This document shows, piece by piece, positions 50,773-62,574 of a DNA stretch of 64,000 nt. Origin of the DNA: Rotaria socialis (taxonomy: Eukaryota; Rotifera; Eurotatoria; Philodinida; Philodinidae). The first letter of the stretch is position 1. Each line of letters starts with the position of its first letter. Both the position numbers and the translations under genes were made by a program. Under the pieces are notes generated by a model. The model searched no databases. It was given only the letters and a program-made list of their open reading frames with translations, and was not told the DNA's origin. Where the stretch lies: assembly GCA_905331475.1 (NCBI GenBank), contig CAJNYU010001824.1, positions 62,001-126,000 on the forward strand. Reading direction: 5' to 3'.

Positions 50773-52224
50773 ATGGATCGTTCTGCAATCTCATCAATTT
50801 TACTCGAACTCAATCTGAATGAAGATTGTGTCGCTAATATTTATAACTATGGTTCATGGGTATATGGCACGAATTCACCTACATCCGATCGAGACCTTAT
50901 GATTGTAACTCGATCATCTCAGAAGCAACCACTAACATTCGATGATGATTTTGAGTATTTTCATCAATTTGAATTACATAAATTATGGAATCAATATGAC
51001 GTATGTGTGCATACCGTTGAAAATTTTGAAAAATTACTAGAAAAAAATTATTTACTTGCCGTTGAATGTATATTTTTACCTGATGAATTCAAAATCAAAG
51101 AAGAAATTGATTTTCGTCCGATTTACCGTGAAAAATTTTATAATACAAATCGATTGAAACAAGTTGCATTTTACGAAAATCTTACAGCTATGAATATGTA
51201 TAATCAAGATGATCAATCAATTTATAAAAACCGTAGTTCAAGATCAAGCGGATCGAATCAATCAAACAATGATTATTTATTCAAAAATTTATTTCACGGA
51301 TTTCGATATTTAGATTTTGCTGAACAACTAATTCAAACACGTTCAATACATGATTTTAAACGTGTATCCCATATATTTAGTGAAATGAAAGATATACGTT
51401 GTGATCCAACAATTGATTCAAATATGCAACAGTAACTATTTCTTTTTTAAAAACCCGACAAATCATTTTTGCTAACCATATGTTCTTTTTTTCTATTCAG
51501 AGTGCTCGACTATATTACCAATCTAAGTGCTGACTACAAAACAAAATTAGATGTACTTGTACCAACAAATGTTGTAAAAGGTACATTCGAAGCACATGTC
51601 ACCTTTGATTGTTCACATCACACCGAACAAGCCATTGAAAAACTTCAAAAAGCATGTGAAGATACAAAATATAAAATAATATTTATTAATTTGGACACTG
51701 GTAAAACCAAGAATAAATCGCAACAATTAATGACATCATCATATCATTGTGGTGAATATCCATCCATTGTCAAAAGTATTGAAGAAGAAGTTTACAAACA
51801 TTTTCAAGATTTTAATGTTATCCGAATTAAAATTGAATCATTGGCATCCAATGAAGGTGTACCACAAACAAACGCTGATAAAAAGTTATTCTGGGATGAA
51901 GAGACAAATTATTTTGAATTCCATTATAGAGTTTTAGTAAAAAATGATTTGAAAGAACAAAGATTAAATGCACTTCAAACTATATGTAAATCAAATCGTA
52001 ACTTTAATTTGCATGTATCCCATAATGCATTTAAGCATACAGATGAAAACGATTTTCATTATATGGTTACAATGCGTTTATTTGATGTTGGCCGAGAAAA
52101 AGCATTTGAACAAAACGACGAAGTTATAAAATATTTGACAGCAAAGAACTTTCCACCATTAAAAGTAGTTCGTGAATTTATTGTGTATGATACACATATT
52201 GAACTTGATAAAGAATGGACATAG
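50773..52224 (+). CDS. Nucleotidyltransferase-fold protein fused to a duplicated unknown domain
   Basis: Two exons, 50773-51431 and 51501-52224, with a 69-bp GT...AG intron (phase 2; the junction reads QQVLDYI); 460 aa. Residues about 1-95 have the minimal NTase signature: G27-S28 in NYGSWVYGT, the SDRD pair (D39, D41) and a third acidic strand at D76 (QYDVCVHTV). The NTase active site therefore looks complete, though substrate and reaction cannot be told. The second half (about residues 235-460) looks like two copies of one unit: FEAHVTFD...KLQKACEDTKYKII...VIRIKIES and FEFHYRVL...ALQTICKSNRNFNL...VVREFIVYD, ending HIELDKEW. It has a TATA box upstream and AATAAA at 52302. It may be a horizontally acquired fusion; I recall similar C-terminal motifs in bacterial hypothetical proteins, without certainty. 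Confidence 0.75.
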
Positions 52225-52301
52225 TCATTTACCATTTTGCTAATTATTACTTATGGCTTAAATTCTCAGAATGCTCTTTTTATATATATATATATACGTG
52301 A

Positions 52302-52307
52302 AATAAA
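52302..52307 (+). promoter_or_regulatory. Polyadenylation signal
   Basis: AATAAA 78 bp after the stop of the nucleotidyltransferase gene, just past a (TA)n run. Confidence 0.6.
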
Positions 52308-52504
52308 ACTGTTTTCCATTTTTGTTAATATTCAATTTTAACTATTGCACAATGCATATTGATGGTTTAATCTATTCATAGGATAATTCATTTGATTTAA
52401 AGTGGAGAAAACTATCGACAGAATGTCATTTAGTAAAGATACTAAGGCAGAGAATGAATATCTAAGTTACTCTATATGTACTATATTCTTCTTACATTCA
52501 ACGT

Positions 52505-53100
52505 AGGAATTGGCCACAACGATTAAACATATGGAAAGTAATGAATCGGCTAGTTTACAAGCAATATCATCACGTGTAAATCTATATTCTATTTATTTTT
52601 CAATGATTTGTTTTGAAAGTTTTGCCAAATACATACAAAGAATGTTGTCATACGTTTGCATTATGAGTAATTACAAAGCATGGCTAGTAATGTAAGAATA
52701 TCGTATAGACCAAATTGATTGTTTATTTAACAGGGTCAATCATTATTATGCTTCATTTGTCTATATTCTTTTCAACTTGAGTATTTGCTTGAAATGTTTT
52801 TTTTTTAATATCCATTTTTTGATATACTGTATTGAAGACAGATCTAATGGATTTCACGATGATGGATCATATAACAGAAAAATAAAATTTGTCATTGAAT
52901 TTCTACCAGACTATTCAAAGTATTGATGTATCCGATGAATGGAAGTATTTCCATAGCTTAAAAAGCATTCGTTTCTTATTGTATCTCTGCGTATAAAAAA
53001 TTTACGTGAGTCAAATATTCGAGTGGAACTATATAAATGTCAAATTTGTCGAAGCCTAGTGAGAGAATATCCAACGAACATTGGTGATAGTCTAAGTTGA
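52505..53100 (+). pseudogene. Possible decayed exons downstream of the NTase gene
   Basis: Scattered coding-like pieces in changing frames: LATTIKHMESNESASLQAIS after a plausible acceptor at 52506, TIQSIDVSDEWKYFHSLKSI near 52915, and NLRESNIRVELYKCQICRSL to a stop at about 53100. They could be fragments of one lost gene or chance. No family was recognised. Confidence 0.25.
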
Positions 53101-54928
53101 CGTAATTAAATTAATTGTAATCATGTCATTTTATGAACTGGGCAAGAATGCATGGCAATGTGTGCTCTTTTGTTCTCTATTATAGTTTTCGTTGGAAATT
53201 TTGCCGACACGTAAATATGCTATCAAGTGAAGCTTCAAATTATTTTCCACAGTTCATATCCACACAAGTGTCCGTGTTTGCGTGGGGGAAAGAAATATTT
53301 CGTTTTGCACATATTATGAGTAGTAATATATTTTTCAATCAATGTCGAGCCAACTCGAAGGCGCGTACAATACTCTTTAAATACAAATTTTTAACGATCT
53401 TTCTCTAGTTTCATCAATCAATTATATACGTAAGCATAAAATTAATTTATCACTTCGCTTGCTCTTCCTCGCGTATATATGTTTGATGATGATGATACAT
53501 TATTGAGTGTGCTTCTTTTAACATAAAGAAAGTAGATAAATAGCTTGGTAAAATTTTAATAAAGTCAACATTTTAAAGGAAAAAGTCACATAGAAACTGG
53601 AGGAGAAGCAAAGTGAATTGTAACGTTTATAGTCTGCTATTGACACCTTTGCGCGTACAACAATCTACGCATAACAACAAAGTGAACGAGAGAGAGAGAG
53701 AGAGAGAAGAGATTAAAAAATAGATATTAATGTACGAAACTAATTTCATATATTTAAGCTTTCAAAAATATACTAGTGGCACTAACATCAACTCAAATTA
53801 CCGAAATCGTTGTTATCTTTAACGAATACTACCGATCTACTTTCGTTGCTGTCACAAAACTGAAAAATGTAATTAATTAATAGATCCATATTGTATATTT
53901 ATCTGAATGAAAAAGAACTAATTTTTGTTAAACATCGATTTTTGTTTCTTCTATTTAATTAAATCAGTCTAACTAAACAAGAATGAAAAATAGATATTCT
54001 TTTATCCAAATACAAACAATAAATATTAGTCATATCCTCGCGTCAGTTGAATAACAAACAGGTATGATAATACATTATTGAAAAACAAACATTCTTTTTC
54101 AATACATTCCTATTGACGAGAAACATCTACGATTACAACTGTGAACGGTAATGGTAAATACATCGAGGCGCAATTAAGATCGAAATTCGAACACTACAGT
54201 CAGATGTTATCATTTAATATTTTTTTCATAATTAAGATATAATATCACGGCTAATTAGTGTAATAGACTTTCACGACAGCGACGATTTTTATTGATATGA
54301 GATGGTATAAATCATGTTTGGTTGCTCGTTCTCATAACATCAATCATTAAAATGTACAAAATCAACCATTGATATTTCATACATATACAAAGAGAAAACT
54401 CTTCTTTTTACTTTTATTCAATATAATTTCGTAGTATAGAGGGGTATCTCTTTTTTTTTAACAAGTCTACTCCATAAAAAGGAAACTGTAAAAAACTACG
54501 TTACTAACTGTTGCACATTACTCGATATGGCTTTTTTTTGCTTTCTTGCTCAAGTGTATTCATGGAAGAGACATGGTTGACTTTCTGATTTCAATCTATC
54601 AACCAATTCGTCAGTCGTTATGGCAAGAAAAAGAGAATCTCACAAAAAAAGCCGGCAGAGAAAAATGCATCAAGCGTTTGCTGTTCTTTTCCTTTGATTT
54701 TATTTCCTCTTTTATTACATGAGGAAAAAACAGACTGTTTCACACCGACAGCTTTTTATGCATCAGTGGTTTATTCGTTACTAATGAAGATACACTACTT
54801 TTAAAATGCAGACGTTCTCTTGTTTTCGTGTTTTCGTTTTCATTCATTCCCATGTCTTCAATAATGCACGAAATAAATAGTCAGAAAATAAATTAAAAGC
54901 AAGACCATCGAATAGTCATTCTGCATCA
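53101..54928. other. AT-rich intergenic region upstream of the ART-TPR gene
   Basis: No supported gene. A (GA)n run lies at about 53689-53709. The ORF at 53133-53408 lacks motifs. No TATA box was recognised near 54929. Confidence 0.4.
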
Positions 54929-57070
54929 ATGGAATATACAAACACAAAATCAATACAACCCTCTGATGAACTTACGGTTCAGAATTTTTTTTTGATTTGG
55001 CTCGACGGATATATTGATCATGTTGATGACAAGGACTGCATGAATACCATGAAAAAACTGAAGAAAGTAATAAACAAGGTTAGAACATTCAGAGATATTG
55101 AAGAATGTGTCAAATTTATCGAAAACATCAAAGGCGAGAAAATATTTCTCATCTCTTCGGGTGTATTAGGCCAAAAAATAGTTCCTATCATACACAATAG
55201 AGCACAGATCCACAGTATTTATATCTTTTGTCAAAATGATGCATTGCATAAAATGTGGGCCCGAAAATGGTCAAAAATCAAAGGTGTATTTGGACATATT
55301 ACACCCATCTGTAAAGATCTTAAACAAATAATGGATAAACGACAGCAAAATATGGTCTCAATTAGTTTTCTCACAAACGATCATAAGAACATTATGAAAG
55401 ATCTCAACAGATTGAATGCATCGTTTATGTACAATCAGACAATAAAAGAGATTCTCTTAAGTATTCATTATGAGGAACGCTATTTCAACGATTTTATTGC
55501 GTACTGTCGTCGATTTTTCGGTAATAATCCTATTGAAATTCAAAATCTCAGTCAATTTGAACAAGAATACCACCAGCATCCTCCAATTTGGTGGTATACT
55601 CATCCTGGTTTTCTTTCTTCAATGATGAATCAACCTTCACATATGATGAAACTAGATCTTGTTATTCGCATGGGATTTTTCATTCGTGATCTTCACAATA
55701 ATATCGCACAACTTTATGCACACCAGCAGGCTGTATTCAAAACGATGGGATCATTTACTGTCTATCGAGGACAAAATTTCTCACAGGCAGAATTCGATGA
55801 AGTAACCAAAATGAAAGGTGGCTTTTTATCGTTTAATAATTTTTTATTAACCGATAAGAATTATCAAGCATCTCTCCATTTTATACAGGATAGTATACAA
55901 ACTTCGCTTGGTGTTGGCGTTTTATTTATTATAAAAATTGATCCCACTACTCCGTCTACGCCATTTGCTAATATTTCTGATATTAGTTATATTAAGCAGG
56001 ACGAAATTCTCTTTTCCATGAATCCTATATTTCGTATTGGTCAGATCAAACCAATAAATAATAATCGACTATGGCAAGTAAATCTCACACTCACAAGCTA
56101 TAGTGATTCAGAATTACATCGTCTAACTGAACAGATCCGAATAGAAGCCTATCCTCGTCTGAAAGGTTGGGATCGATTAGGAATGTTATTAATTAAATTT
56201 GAACAGTTCAACAAAGCTCAAGAACTCTACGATATATTGATTGATCAAGCAAAAACTGATTCGGAAAAAGCAGATGTTTATCACATGCTCGGATGGGTGA
56301 AAGATGGTCAAGGCAAATATGCTAATGCTCTTGACTATTATAAACAATCCATCGAAATTAAACAAAATATTCTCTTTCCGATTATTGTCGATTTGGCGTC
56401 GTCTTACGAGAACGCTGGCACAGTACATGAGAAACTGTCTGACTATTCGACTGCACTTTCATCTCATCTGAAAGCATTAAAAATTCGCCAGAAAAATTTT
56501 CCATCAAATCATCCTGATTTGGCTAATTCTTATGAACATGTTGGCTTGATGTATGGTCAAATGGGTAATTATACAGCTGCACTTTTGTCTCATGAAAAAG
56601 CATTGGAAATATATGAAAAAATTCATTCTTCAAATCATCCTGATTTAGCCATTTGTTACAATAATATAGGTTTGGTTTATGATCAGATGGGTAACTATTC
56701 GGATGCACTTTCAGCGCATCAAAAAGCTTTGGAAATCTATGCAAGAAGTCTTCCTTCAAATCATCCTCATTTGGCTACTTCCTACAATAATATTGGTTTA
56801 GTATACAACAAAATGGGTGACTTTTCTAAAGCATTTGTAGCTCATGGCAAAGCATTGGAAATTCGCAAAAGTACTCTCCATTCAAAACATCCAGATTTAG
56901 CCACTTCTTTTAACAACATCGGTATGCTACATGCTAGAAAAGGGGAATTGTACAAAGCTCTGCAGTTGTATCAACGTGCTTTTGAGATTGCACAATCGTC
57001 GCTACCTCCAAATCATCACGATACTCAGCTATATCAAAAGAACATTGACTTGATGAAAAAAAAGTTATAA
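54929..57070 (+). CDS. ADP-ribosyltransferase with C-terminal TPR repeats
   Basis: Intact, intronless, 713 aa. Residues about 15-140 form an alpha/beta domain (FFLIWLDGYID, IFLISSGVLGQKIVPIIH, SIYIFCQND) of unknown function, possibly Rossmann-like. Residues about 180-390 are an arginine-type (R-S-E) ADP-ribosyltransferase fold: WWYTHPGFL, R280 in FTVYRGQ, S301 in GGFLSFNNFLLTD, and E359 in IKQDEILF. The residue two before the catalytic Glu is Gln357, so the motif is QxE rather than ExE. Residues about 400-705 hold about six kinesin-light-chain-like TPRs of 42 residues (HPDLATSYNNIGLVYNKMGD pattern), expected to bind a protein partner. It would transfer ADP-ribose from NAD+ to a protein; the target is unknown. 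No signal peptide is evident, so it is likely cytosolic. A decayed paralogue lies at 566-2554. Confidence 0.85.
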   Translation: MEYTNTKSIQPSDELTVQNFFLIWLDGYIDHVDDKDCMNTMKKLKKVINKVRTFRDIEECVKFIENIKGEKIFLISSGVLGQKIVPIIHNRAQIHSIYIFCQNDALHKMWARKWSKIKGVFGHITPICKDLKQIMDKRQQNMVSISFLTNDHKNIMKDLNRLNASFMYNQTIKEILLSIHYEERYFNDFIAYCRRFFGNNPIEIQNLSQFEQEYHQHPPIWWYTHPGFLSSMMNQPSHMMKLDLVIRMGFFIRDLHNNIAQLYAHQQAVFKTMGSFTVYRGQNFSQAEFDEVTKMKGGFLSFNNFLLTDKNYQASLHFIQDSIQTSLGVGVLFIIKIDPTTPSTPFANISDISYIKQDEILFSMNPIFRIGQIKPINNNRLWQVNLTLTSYSDSELHRLTEQIRIEAYPRLKGWDRLGMLLIKFEQFNKAQELYDILIDQAKTDSEKADVYHMLGWVKDGQGKYANALDYYKQSIEIKQNILFPIIVDLASSYENAGTVHEKLSDYSTALSSHLKALKIRQKNFPSNHPDLANSYEHVGLMYGQMGNYTAALLSHEKALEIYEKIHSSNHPDLAICYNNIGLVYDQMGNYSDALSAHQKALEIYARSLPSNHPHLATSYNNIGLVYNKMGDFSKAFVAHGKALEIRKSTLHSKHPDLATSFNNIGMLHARKGELYKALQLYQRAFEIAQSSLPPNHHDTQLYQKNIDLMKKKL

Positions 57071-58782
57071 TCGATTTTTGTTTTTACGAAATGCATCATT
57101 TGAAAATATATGCATATGCATGCAGAAATCACTCTCGCTCTTTCTCACTCTTGTTAATAACATACCTACCGACAACACAATCACCAGTAGTTCATATTAT
57201 GAACATGATTTTTACAATAATCTTCGTTGTATAGTTTCTGCTTCAATAATGAATTTTTCGATTTCGGCATATAGTTTAGTCAACTGAATAGAAAGAGATC
57301 AAACAATCGATATTGTCTTGTTAATACGTATTATGAAAACTGTTCTCTTTGTTCGAATGTAGCAATAATTCGTTGGATTACAAAACGAAACCAATAACAA
57401 AAATTCCATACGCTGAATGGCCATCTCATTTGGTATCAAAAGAGTAATCCAATTATTCATAGAAATATTTCATTAAATAAATGACAAATATAATGTGCAT
57501 ACGTTGTGTCTATGATAATTTTACAACAGATAAAGAATAATGAAATGAGATGTCATTTCCGTTTTGAATAGTATTCGTTTGTGGAAGAAAAAAGAAAATT
57601 GCGAAATATCAAGACACTCGACTGAATAAGTATAACATACTTTTTCAGTATACATCAATGCTATAGTACTGACAAACCTATTCGATCTAACATACAGTTC
57701 ATTCAAAACAAAATTCATTATTTAAGGATTCTAATCGTAATTTTATTTAAAACATCTTTCTTATCAGATACATGGAGTTGTAAAAATAATGAAAGCAATC
57801 GGAACAATCTGCTTTCACAAATTAATTATTGATAGAAAACGCGTTGAAAATAAATATTGATAACGCTTTATGTTTACGATCTTTCATAACAATCAGAAGA
57901 ACAGAATGAAGGTTTTATCTTATGTTTTACGATTTATATTTTTTACTGATAAAGACAATAGCAAATATTATTTCATTCTATTGAACAATCGAAAGAGTTG
58001 TAAATCTACGAGCTATGTTCTATCTACATAAGCGATAAATAAACTGTGACGACGTATATAGTGGTTATTTCATAAACACTTATCCGTCATAGTATTAGCA
58101 TCTTCGACAAATAGATTTCATAAGAAAAAGATTTCGTGCTAAGTAATAAATAAATCAAAAATCAACACTTTCAGCTGTTAATCGATAAAAGAGAATCGAC
58201 GAAATGCTAACATTTCGTTTAATTCTTATCAAAACTATTAAATTGTCTACTATGAGAGAAACAATTCAAACAGAAAGTCAAAATGTTTTGAAAGAATTAT
58301 GACATCAAATCTTGCAATTGTCTTAGCCACATTAAATGAATAAAGAAATAGCTATATGTTAAAAGATTTAAGTTGATTAATACAATTTGGGTATTAATAA
58401 AATAAATCGAATTATCTATTATAGATAAGATAAGACTAAACCTGCATAGTTACGAGCACATTTAAAATAAGAAAGAAAATTTTCTTGTTACTAAAATATT
58501 GAATTACTTTCATTGAATTTTGAATTCGCAGTATGATAACGATGCAAAATAATACACATGGACATTATTTGCATACATAACGATAGCACATATTAAGCGT
58601 CGCTATCAAAAAAGCACCTGTGAAAAGATCATATTGACACAATAGAAAAATATGATGATTGTATAACATGATTATCTGTTTATCACCTAATCAAGGTATT
58701 CTTTTTATTATTGATTTGACTAATACTATTTTATTGGATCGACTTATTCTATAAATAATTTATTATTAAATAAGTGAGAATA
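57071..58782. other. AT-rich region between convergent genes, nothing seen
   Basis: The 3' flanks of the ART-TPR (+) and F-box (-) genes. AATAAA for the minus-strand gene reads from 58764 to 58759. The short open frames here show no motif. Confidence 0.5.
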
Positions 58783-59802
58783 TCATGAAATATGATTAAG
58801 TTTAAAACGGTGACCCAGTGTATTTTGATTATCACAGAGAGAGACAATAATTCGTTTGCCAGATACTTGGAGTCGTTTAGCATTAGTATAACATGGTCGA
58901 ATGTAAAACTGATTATCGTTAGCAACTCTTTCGAACGTAAACCGTGAGCACGATCGTGAAGATTCTTTTCGATGTGTTGAAAGAATTGATGAAGATATCC
59001 AACGTTCTCCTTCGTCTTCGTACAATATTAAAACTGTTAATCGACGTTGCGTGCCTTCATTATATAATTCATATTCTTGAGAACATCGATCGCTGTCTAT
59101 TTGTTTTATAGAAAAGATACTGTCCCAATGAAGTTTTTTTGACATTGCACATAAATCATCTTTACCATCTGTAAACCAATCGCCTGTTGATAAACATTCA
59201 ATCATATAAAGACCATCTGGCAAGTAACTACTTTCAGAAAATCTTTTCAATAAAATCAAATCATTCATTGATGATAGATTAAAAATAAGAAAAGATGTTG
59301 ATGGTACAGCACGGTATTTTTCATTTTCACATTTATTAGTTAAACGAATACTTAATTCTTCACCAACGATCTTATTATTGTACACCAAAGTGAATGATAT
59401 TAATTGGCGATGTATTAAATGTGCTGCATAACAACGTATATCTTCGATATTTGAATAACAGTAAATATTAAGTATATCTAAATTTGGACAATAATTTTGA
59501 ATATATTTTATATATTTTGATAATGCATGCGGATAACCAATTGATAAATATCGAAGATTAAATCCAATACATGGTAAAAGAGTTGATAAGCAAAATCCGA
59601 AAGTATTTTCATCATTAACATTTGCTAAATTAAGTTCTTGACCGATAAAATATTTTACAGCTGATCTATAACATTGATTTAAACCAAAGAATGCATAAGC
59701 AATATCTTCTTTGTTAAGATATTGAAAAATTACATAAATTACTTCCCACGGTAGATCTAACAAAGAAGAAGACGAAGATGGTGTTGACAGCGATGATGAC
59801 AT
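58783..59802 (-). CDS. F-box protein with C-terminal beta-rich domain
   Basis: Single exon, 339 aa, ATG at 59802-59800. A Ser-rich head (residues 1-14) precedes a recognisable F-box at about 14-55 (LLDLPWEVIYVIFQYLNKED, then IAYAFFGLNQCYRS), which should bind Skp1 in an SCF ubiquitin ligase. Residues about 70-130 resemble degenerate leucine-rich repeats (NLRYLSIGYP, YCPNLDILNIYC). Residues about 195-337 are Trp/Phe-rich and beta-strand-like (GLYMIECLSTGDWFTDG, QFYIRPCYTNAKRLQVSG, SLCDNQNTLGHRFKL), suggestive of a beta-trefoil (ricin-B or fascin-like) substrate-recognition module; that part is inference. F-box genes of this shape are common in bdelloids. A polyadenylation signal lies about 20 bp past the stop. 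Confidence 0.8.
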   Translation of the reverse strand: MSSSLSTPSSSSSLLDLPWEVIYVIFQYLNKEDIAYAFFGLNQCYRSAVKYFIGQELNLANVNDENTFGFCLSTLLPCIGFNLRYLSIGYPHALSKYIKYIQNYCPNLDILNIYCYSNIEDIRCYAAHLIHRQLISFTLVYNNKIVGEELSIRLTNKCENEKYRAVPSTSFLIFNLSSMNDLILLKRFSESSYLPDGLYMIECLSTGDWFTDGKDDLCAMSKKLHWDSIFSIKQIDSDRCSQEYELYNEGTQRRLTVLILYEDEGERWISSSILSTHRKESSRSCSRFTFERVANDNQFYIRPCYTNAKRLQVSGKRIIVSLCDNQNTLGHRFKLNHIS

Positions 59803-61190
59803 TACTCAACTATGCTGTATTTGGTATCCGGTATTTGGTATTTGAAATAAGAACAACTAGAAATAATATATCATTCATTTTACACGACGATACGGCGTGA
59901 TCAAGGATAAATATTGACAATCTTTAGGTACTGATACGTTTTTTGTCCTTCAAAGTTATATTTTTGCCAGGGAAAAAAGACGGGGATTGGAAAAGAACAT
60001 ACTTGAAAAGTAATCATTAACCTTTGTTATCGTTCTTTCGTACATTTTTCATAGATATTATTTCAACCCCTACGCAAATAAAGTTAAATGCGCAATGTTA
60101 TTTTAACAGGAAAAAAGTCACAATTTGTTTTTTTTGTTGACTCAGTTTGTTCGATATTTTAACTGAAATAATATTTTTTTTACAATACAACATCATATAT
60201 AACTACATCATGAATTCGTACGTTTATCGAAAAATTGATATTAAGACTAACCTTGGATGTTGCTATGTGTATGGAAGATGTTTTTTTCTCATAGCCGAGA
60301 TAATCGTCGCGGAAAAAGAACGATTATTTATTTTGTAGATACAAGTAAATAGTAAGCCTTTCTTGTATCGTTATGCCAATCTGTGCATTAGACAAAAGTC
60401 CTGCTGAGTGTCACGCTTAGGAAGAAAAAAGAGTATGTATAAACGAACCGCATCCGTCTGACACAACATATGATAAGAAAATAAGAAAATGACTATACAT
60501 AGGATATTATTTGATTTTGATAAATGCAATCAGATTACTTATAATGGACAGTTGATCCATAAGATTCGTGAAATTGTCAGTCCACATGAAATGTAAATAT
60601 TTGTAAACAATCAACATGATATTGAAATAAACTTTGTTCGAATAGCTTGATCACTTAGTATTCTTTCCTTCTATCAGTTGTTGACTCTTCGTACTTGAGA
60701 CTATATTGATCTACGTATAGCATAATTGATTTTTCTATATTTATAAAGAAAATTTCTTTTTCAAAAACTAAAAAAAATATTCTTTTCTACATCTTTTCCT
60801 TTGCGAGATATATACGATTGTATGATAAACCCAATAAATTCACTACAGGAATATAAGTTTTCCATGAATATTTTAGCTAAATCAATCAAACAAATTTTTT
60901 AAGATCGAACGAATAAACAGATTGAATTTATTGATCTGTTTTTAATTATCTATTCAACATAGAGGCTATTGTAGTCATAAACTAAGTAGATTCAAACGCT
61001 ATAAATAGGATTTATGCATAGGTTTATCGCGTCAAATGATTCCTTTTCAATCGTCGCCATATCTATCAATATTATTGTTTAATCATATTTGAAAATCGAG
61101 ACTACCGGTCTTACTTTCTATTAGCACATTAATCGATCACATAAGAAAATACAGATATCAACACACAGATGTTAATCAGATGTCAAAAAT
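59803..61190. other. AT-rich intergenic region, nothing recognised
   Basis: Probable promoter side of the F-box gene, with no clear core element. The ORF at 60147-60338 lacks motifs. Confidence 0.4.
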
Positions 61191-62239
61191 TCTATCAAGT
61201 ATTTTTGCACAATCATAGTGAAATATAACACGAATGCCATGTTTATAAGCCAAATAAATGTATTGTTCATTATCATTTTACTTTATTTTAAATAATAATT
61301 ATTCCACTTGAACATAAGAGAAATGTGACTACCTGTTTCAAATCTTGATCAACAACATGAATACCATCATTTAGTAAAAGTGGCAGACCTGATTGGTTTT
61401 CAATAAAAAATTTAATTTGTTGATAAAGTGTACTATTTTTAATCATGAAATTAGCCGTAGCAATCAAATCGCTTGATCACATCTGCATGTTACAATTATA
61501 TTCAGTAATATTCATTAGATAATCTAACTATTGTCGCTGTTTTCATTGCGAATTGTGTATGTTGAGTATATCTTAGAGAATTTATTCAGATCTTTCCGAA
61601 CCTCTTCACATTTAGTAGAAATCGTTTGTTCCTTGATGAACGCTTTAATACTAAATTCTCTTAAACGAGAATTATCCAAAATAAAGATATATGCACAATG
61701 GCAAAATTGTTCGATAATCATAAAATAAATGAAGAAAATACAGTCGAATCGTTTCAGTGCCAATCAATCGTTGATTCACGAGCCAAATTAGATCAATAAT
61801 ATCTTGATTTAGTATTAAATTTTCCCCATGTGAAGTTCAGATAAATTTCATATAAATGAGAACATTTAAATAATTTCTATTTTAGGTTTTTGTGAGACTT
61901 TTATCTTCTGGACTAATGTTTTAATCCATGCTATTATTTCGTAATGTATAGATTCAAACAGGGATCATTTCAAAGATAATCGATGCGGTTTTATCAATGA
62001 TTTGCATTTTTTTCAGAAGCAAACACTAAAAAATATTTATGAATTCTATATGCAAATTTTTCTTGGCATAGAACCAACAAAAGACGCAATCATTATTCGA
62101 AACAAGTTTAAACATTTTTCAATTACTATCATCGGATTCTAGTAGCCAAACGTACTATTGTTTCTTGCACATGACGTGGCTTTCCAGCTTGGCGAATATT
62201 TAAAAATACTATGGAACGAGTCAAAGCTCCTTCCGACTA
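61191..62239 (-). pseudogene. Unidentified decayed multi-exon gene
   Basis: Several coding-like pieces lie in order on the minus strand. After an acceptor-like CTAG (62240), SEGALTRSIVFLNIRQAGKP and RHVQETIVRLATRI run to about 62142. QIIDKTASIIFEMIPV lies near 61990. CHCAYIFILDNSRLREFSIK and KCEEVRKDLNKFSKIY lie within 61763-61524. FMIKNSTLYQQIKFFIENQS and LPLLLNDGIHVVDQDLKQ run to a GT donor at about 61335. YIYLAYKHGIRVIFHYDCAK ends near 61195. Stops between them and missing splice continuity suggest a broken gene. The family is not recognised. Confidence 0.35.
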
Positions 62240-62574
62240 GCAAACGAGCAAAAATAACTTTTATTTTAACTATATCGTAATTTTATTGATTCCTCAGATT
62301 ATTGTCTTATTCAAACGGTATTCTAACAGTTGCCGAAAAACAGTATAAAACGTTTATAGACATTAATTATTCAGTGTTAGCATCAATAGATGGTGCTCAT
62401 TGATACTACACTTGCCACTAAGATATGTCAGTGATATTAATCGTCTTGATGTTTCTCTTCGATCTGTCGGTCATTCGCCGCCTTGTTTTCCTGTCTCTCT
62501 CTCTAACCTGTTCAGTTGTTGTTTATTATCTTCATCGACAGTTATTATCTTTATGAATGAAACATTATTATCAA
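62240..62574. other. Spacer, nothing seen
   Basis: AT-rich sequence before the foldback element, with a CT-rich stretch near 62493. Confidence 0.35.
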
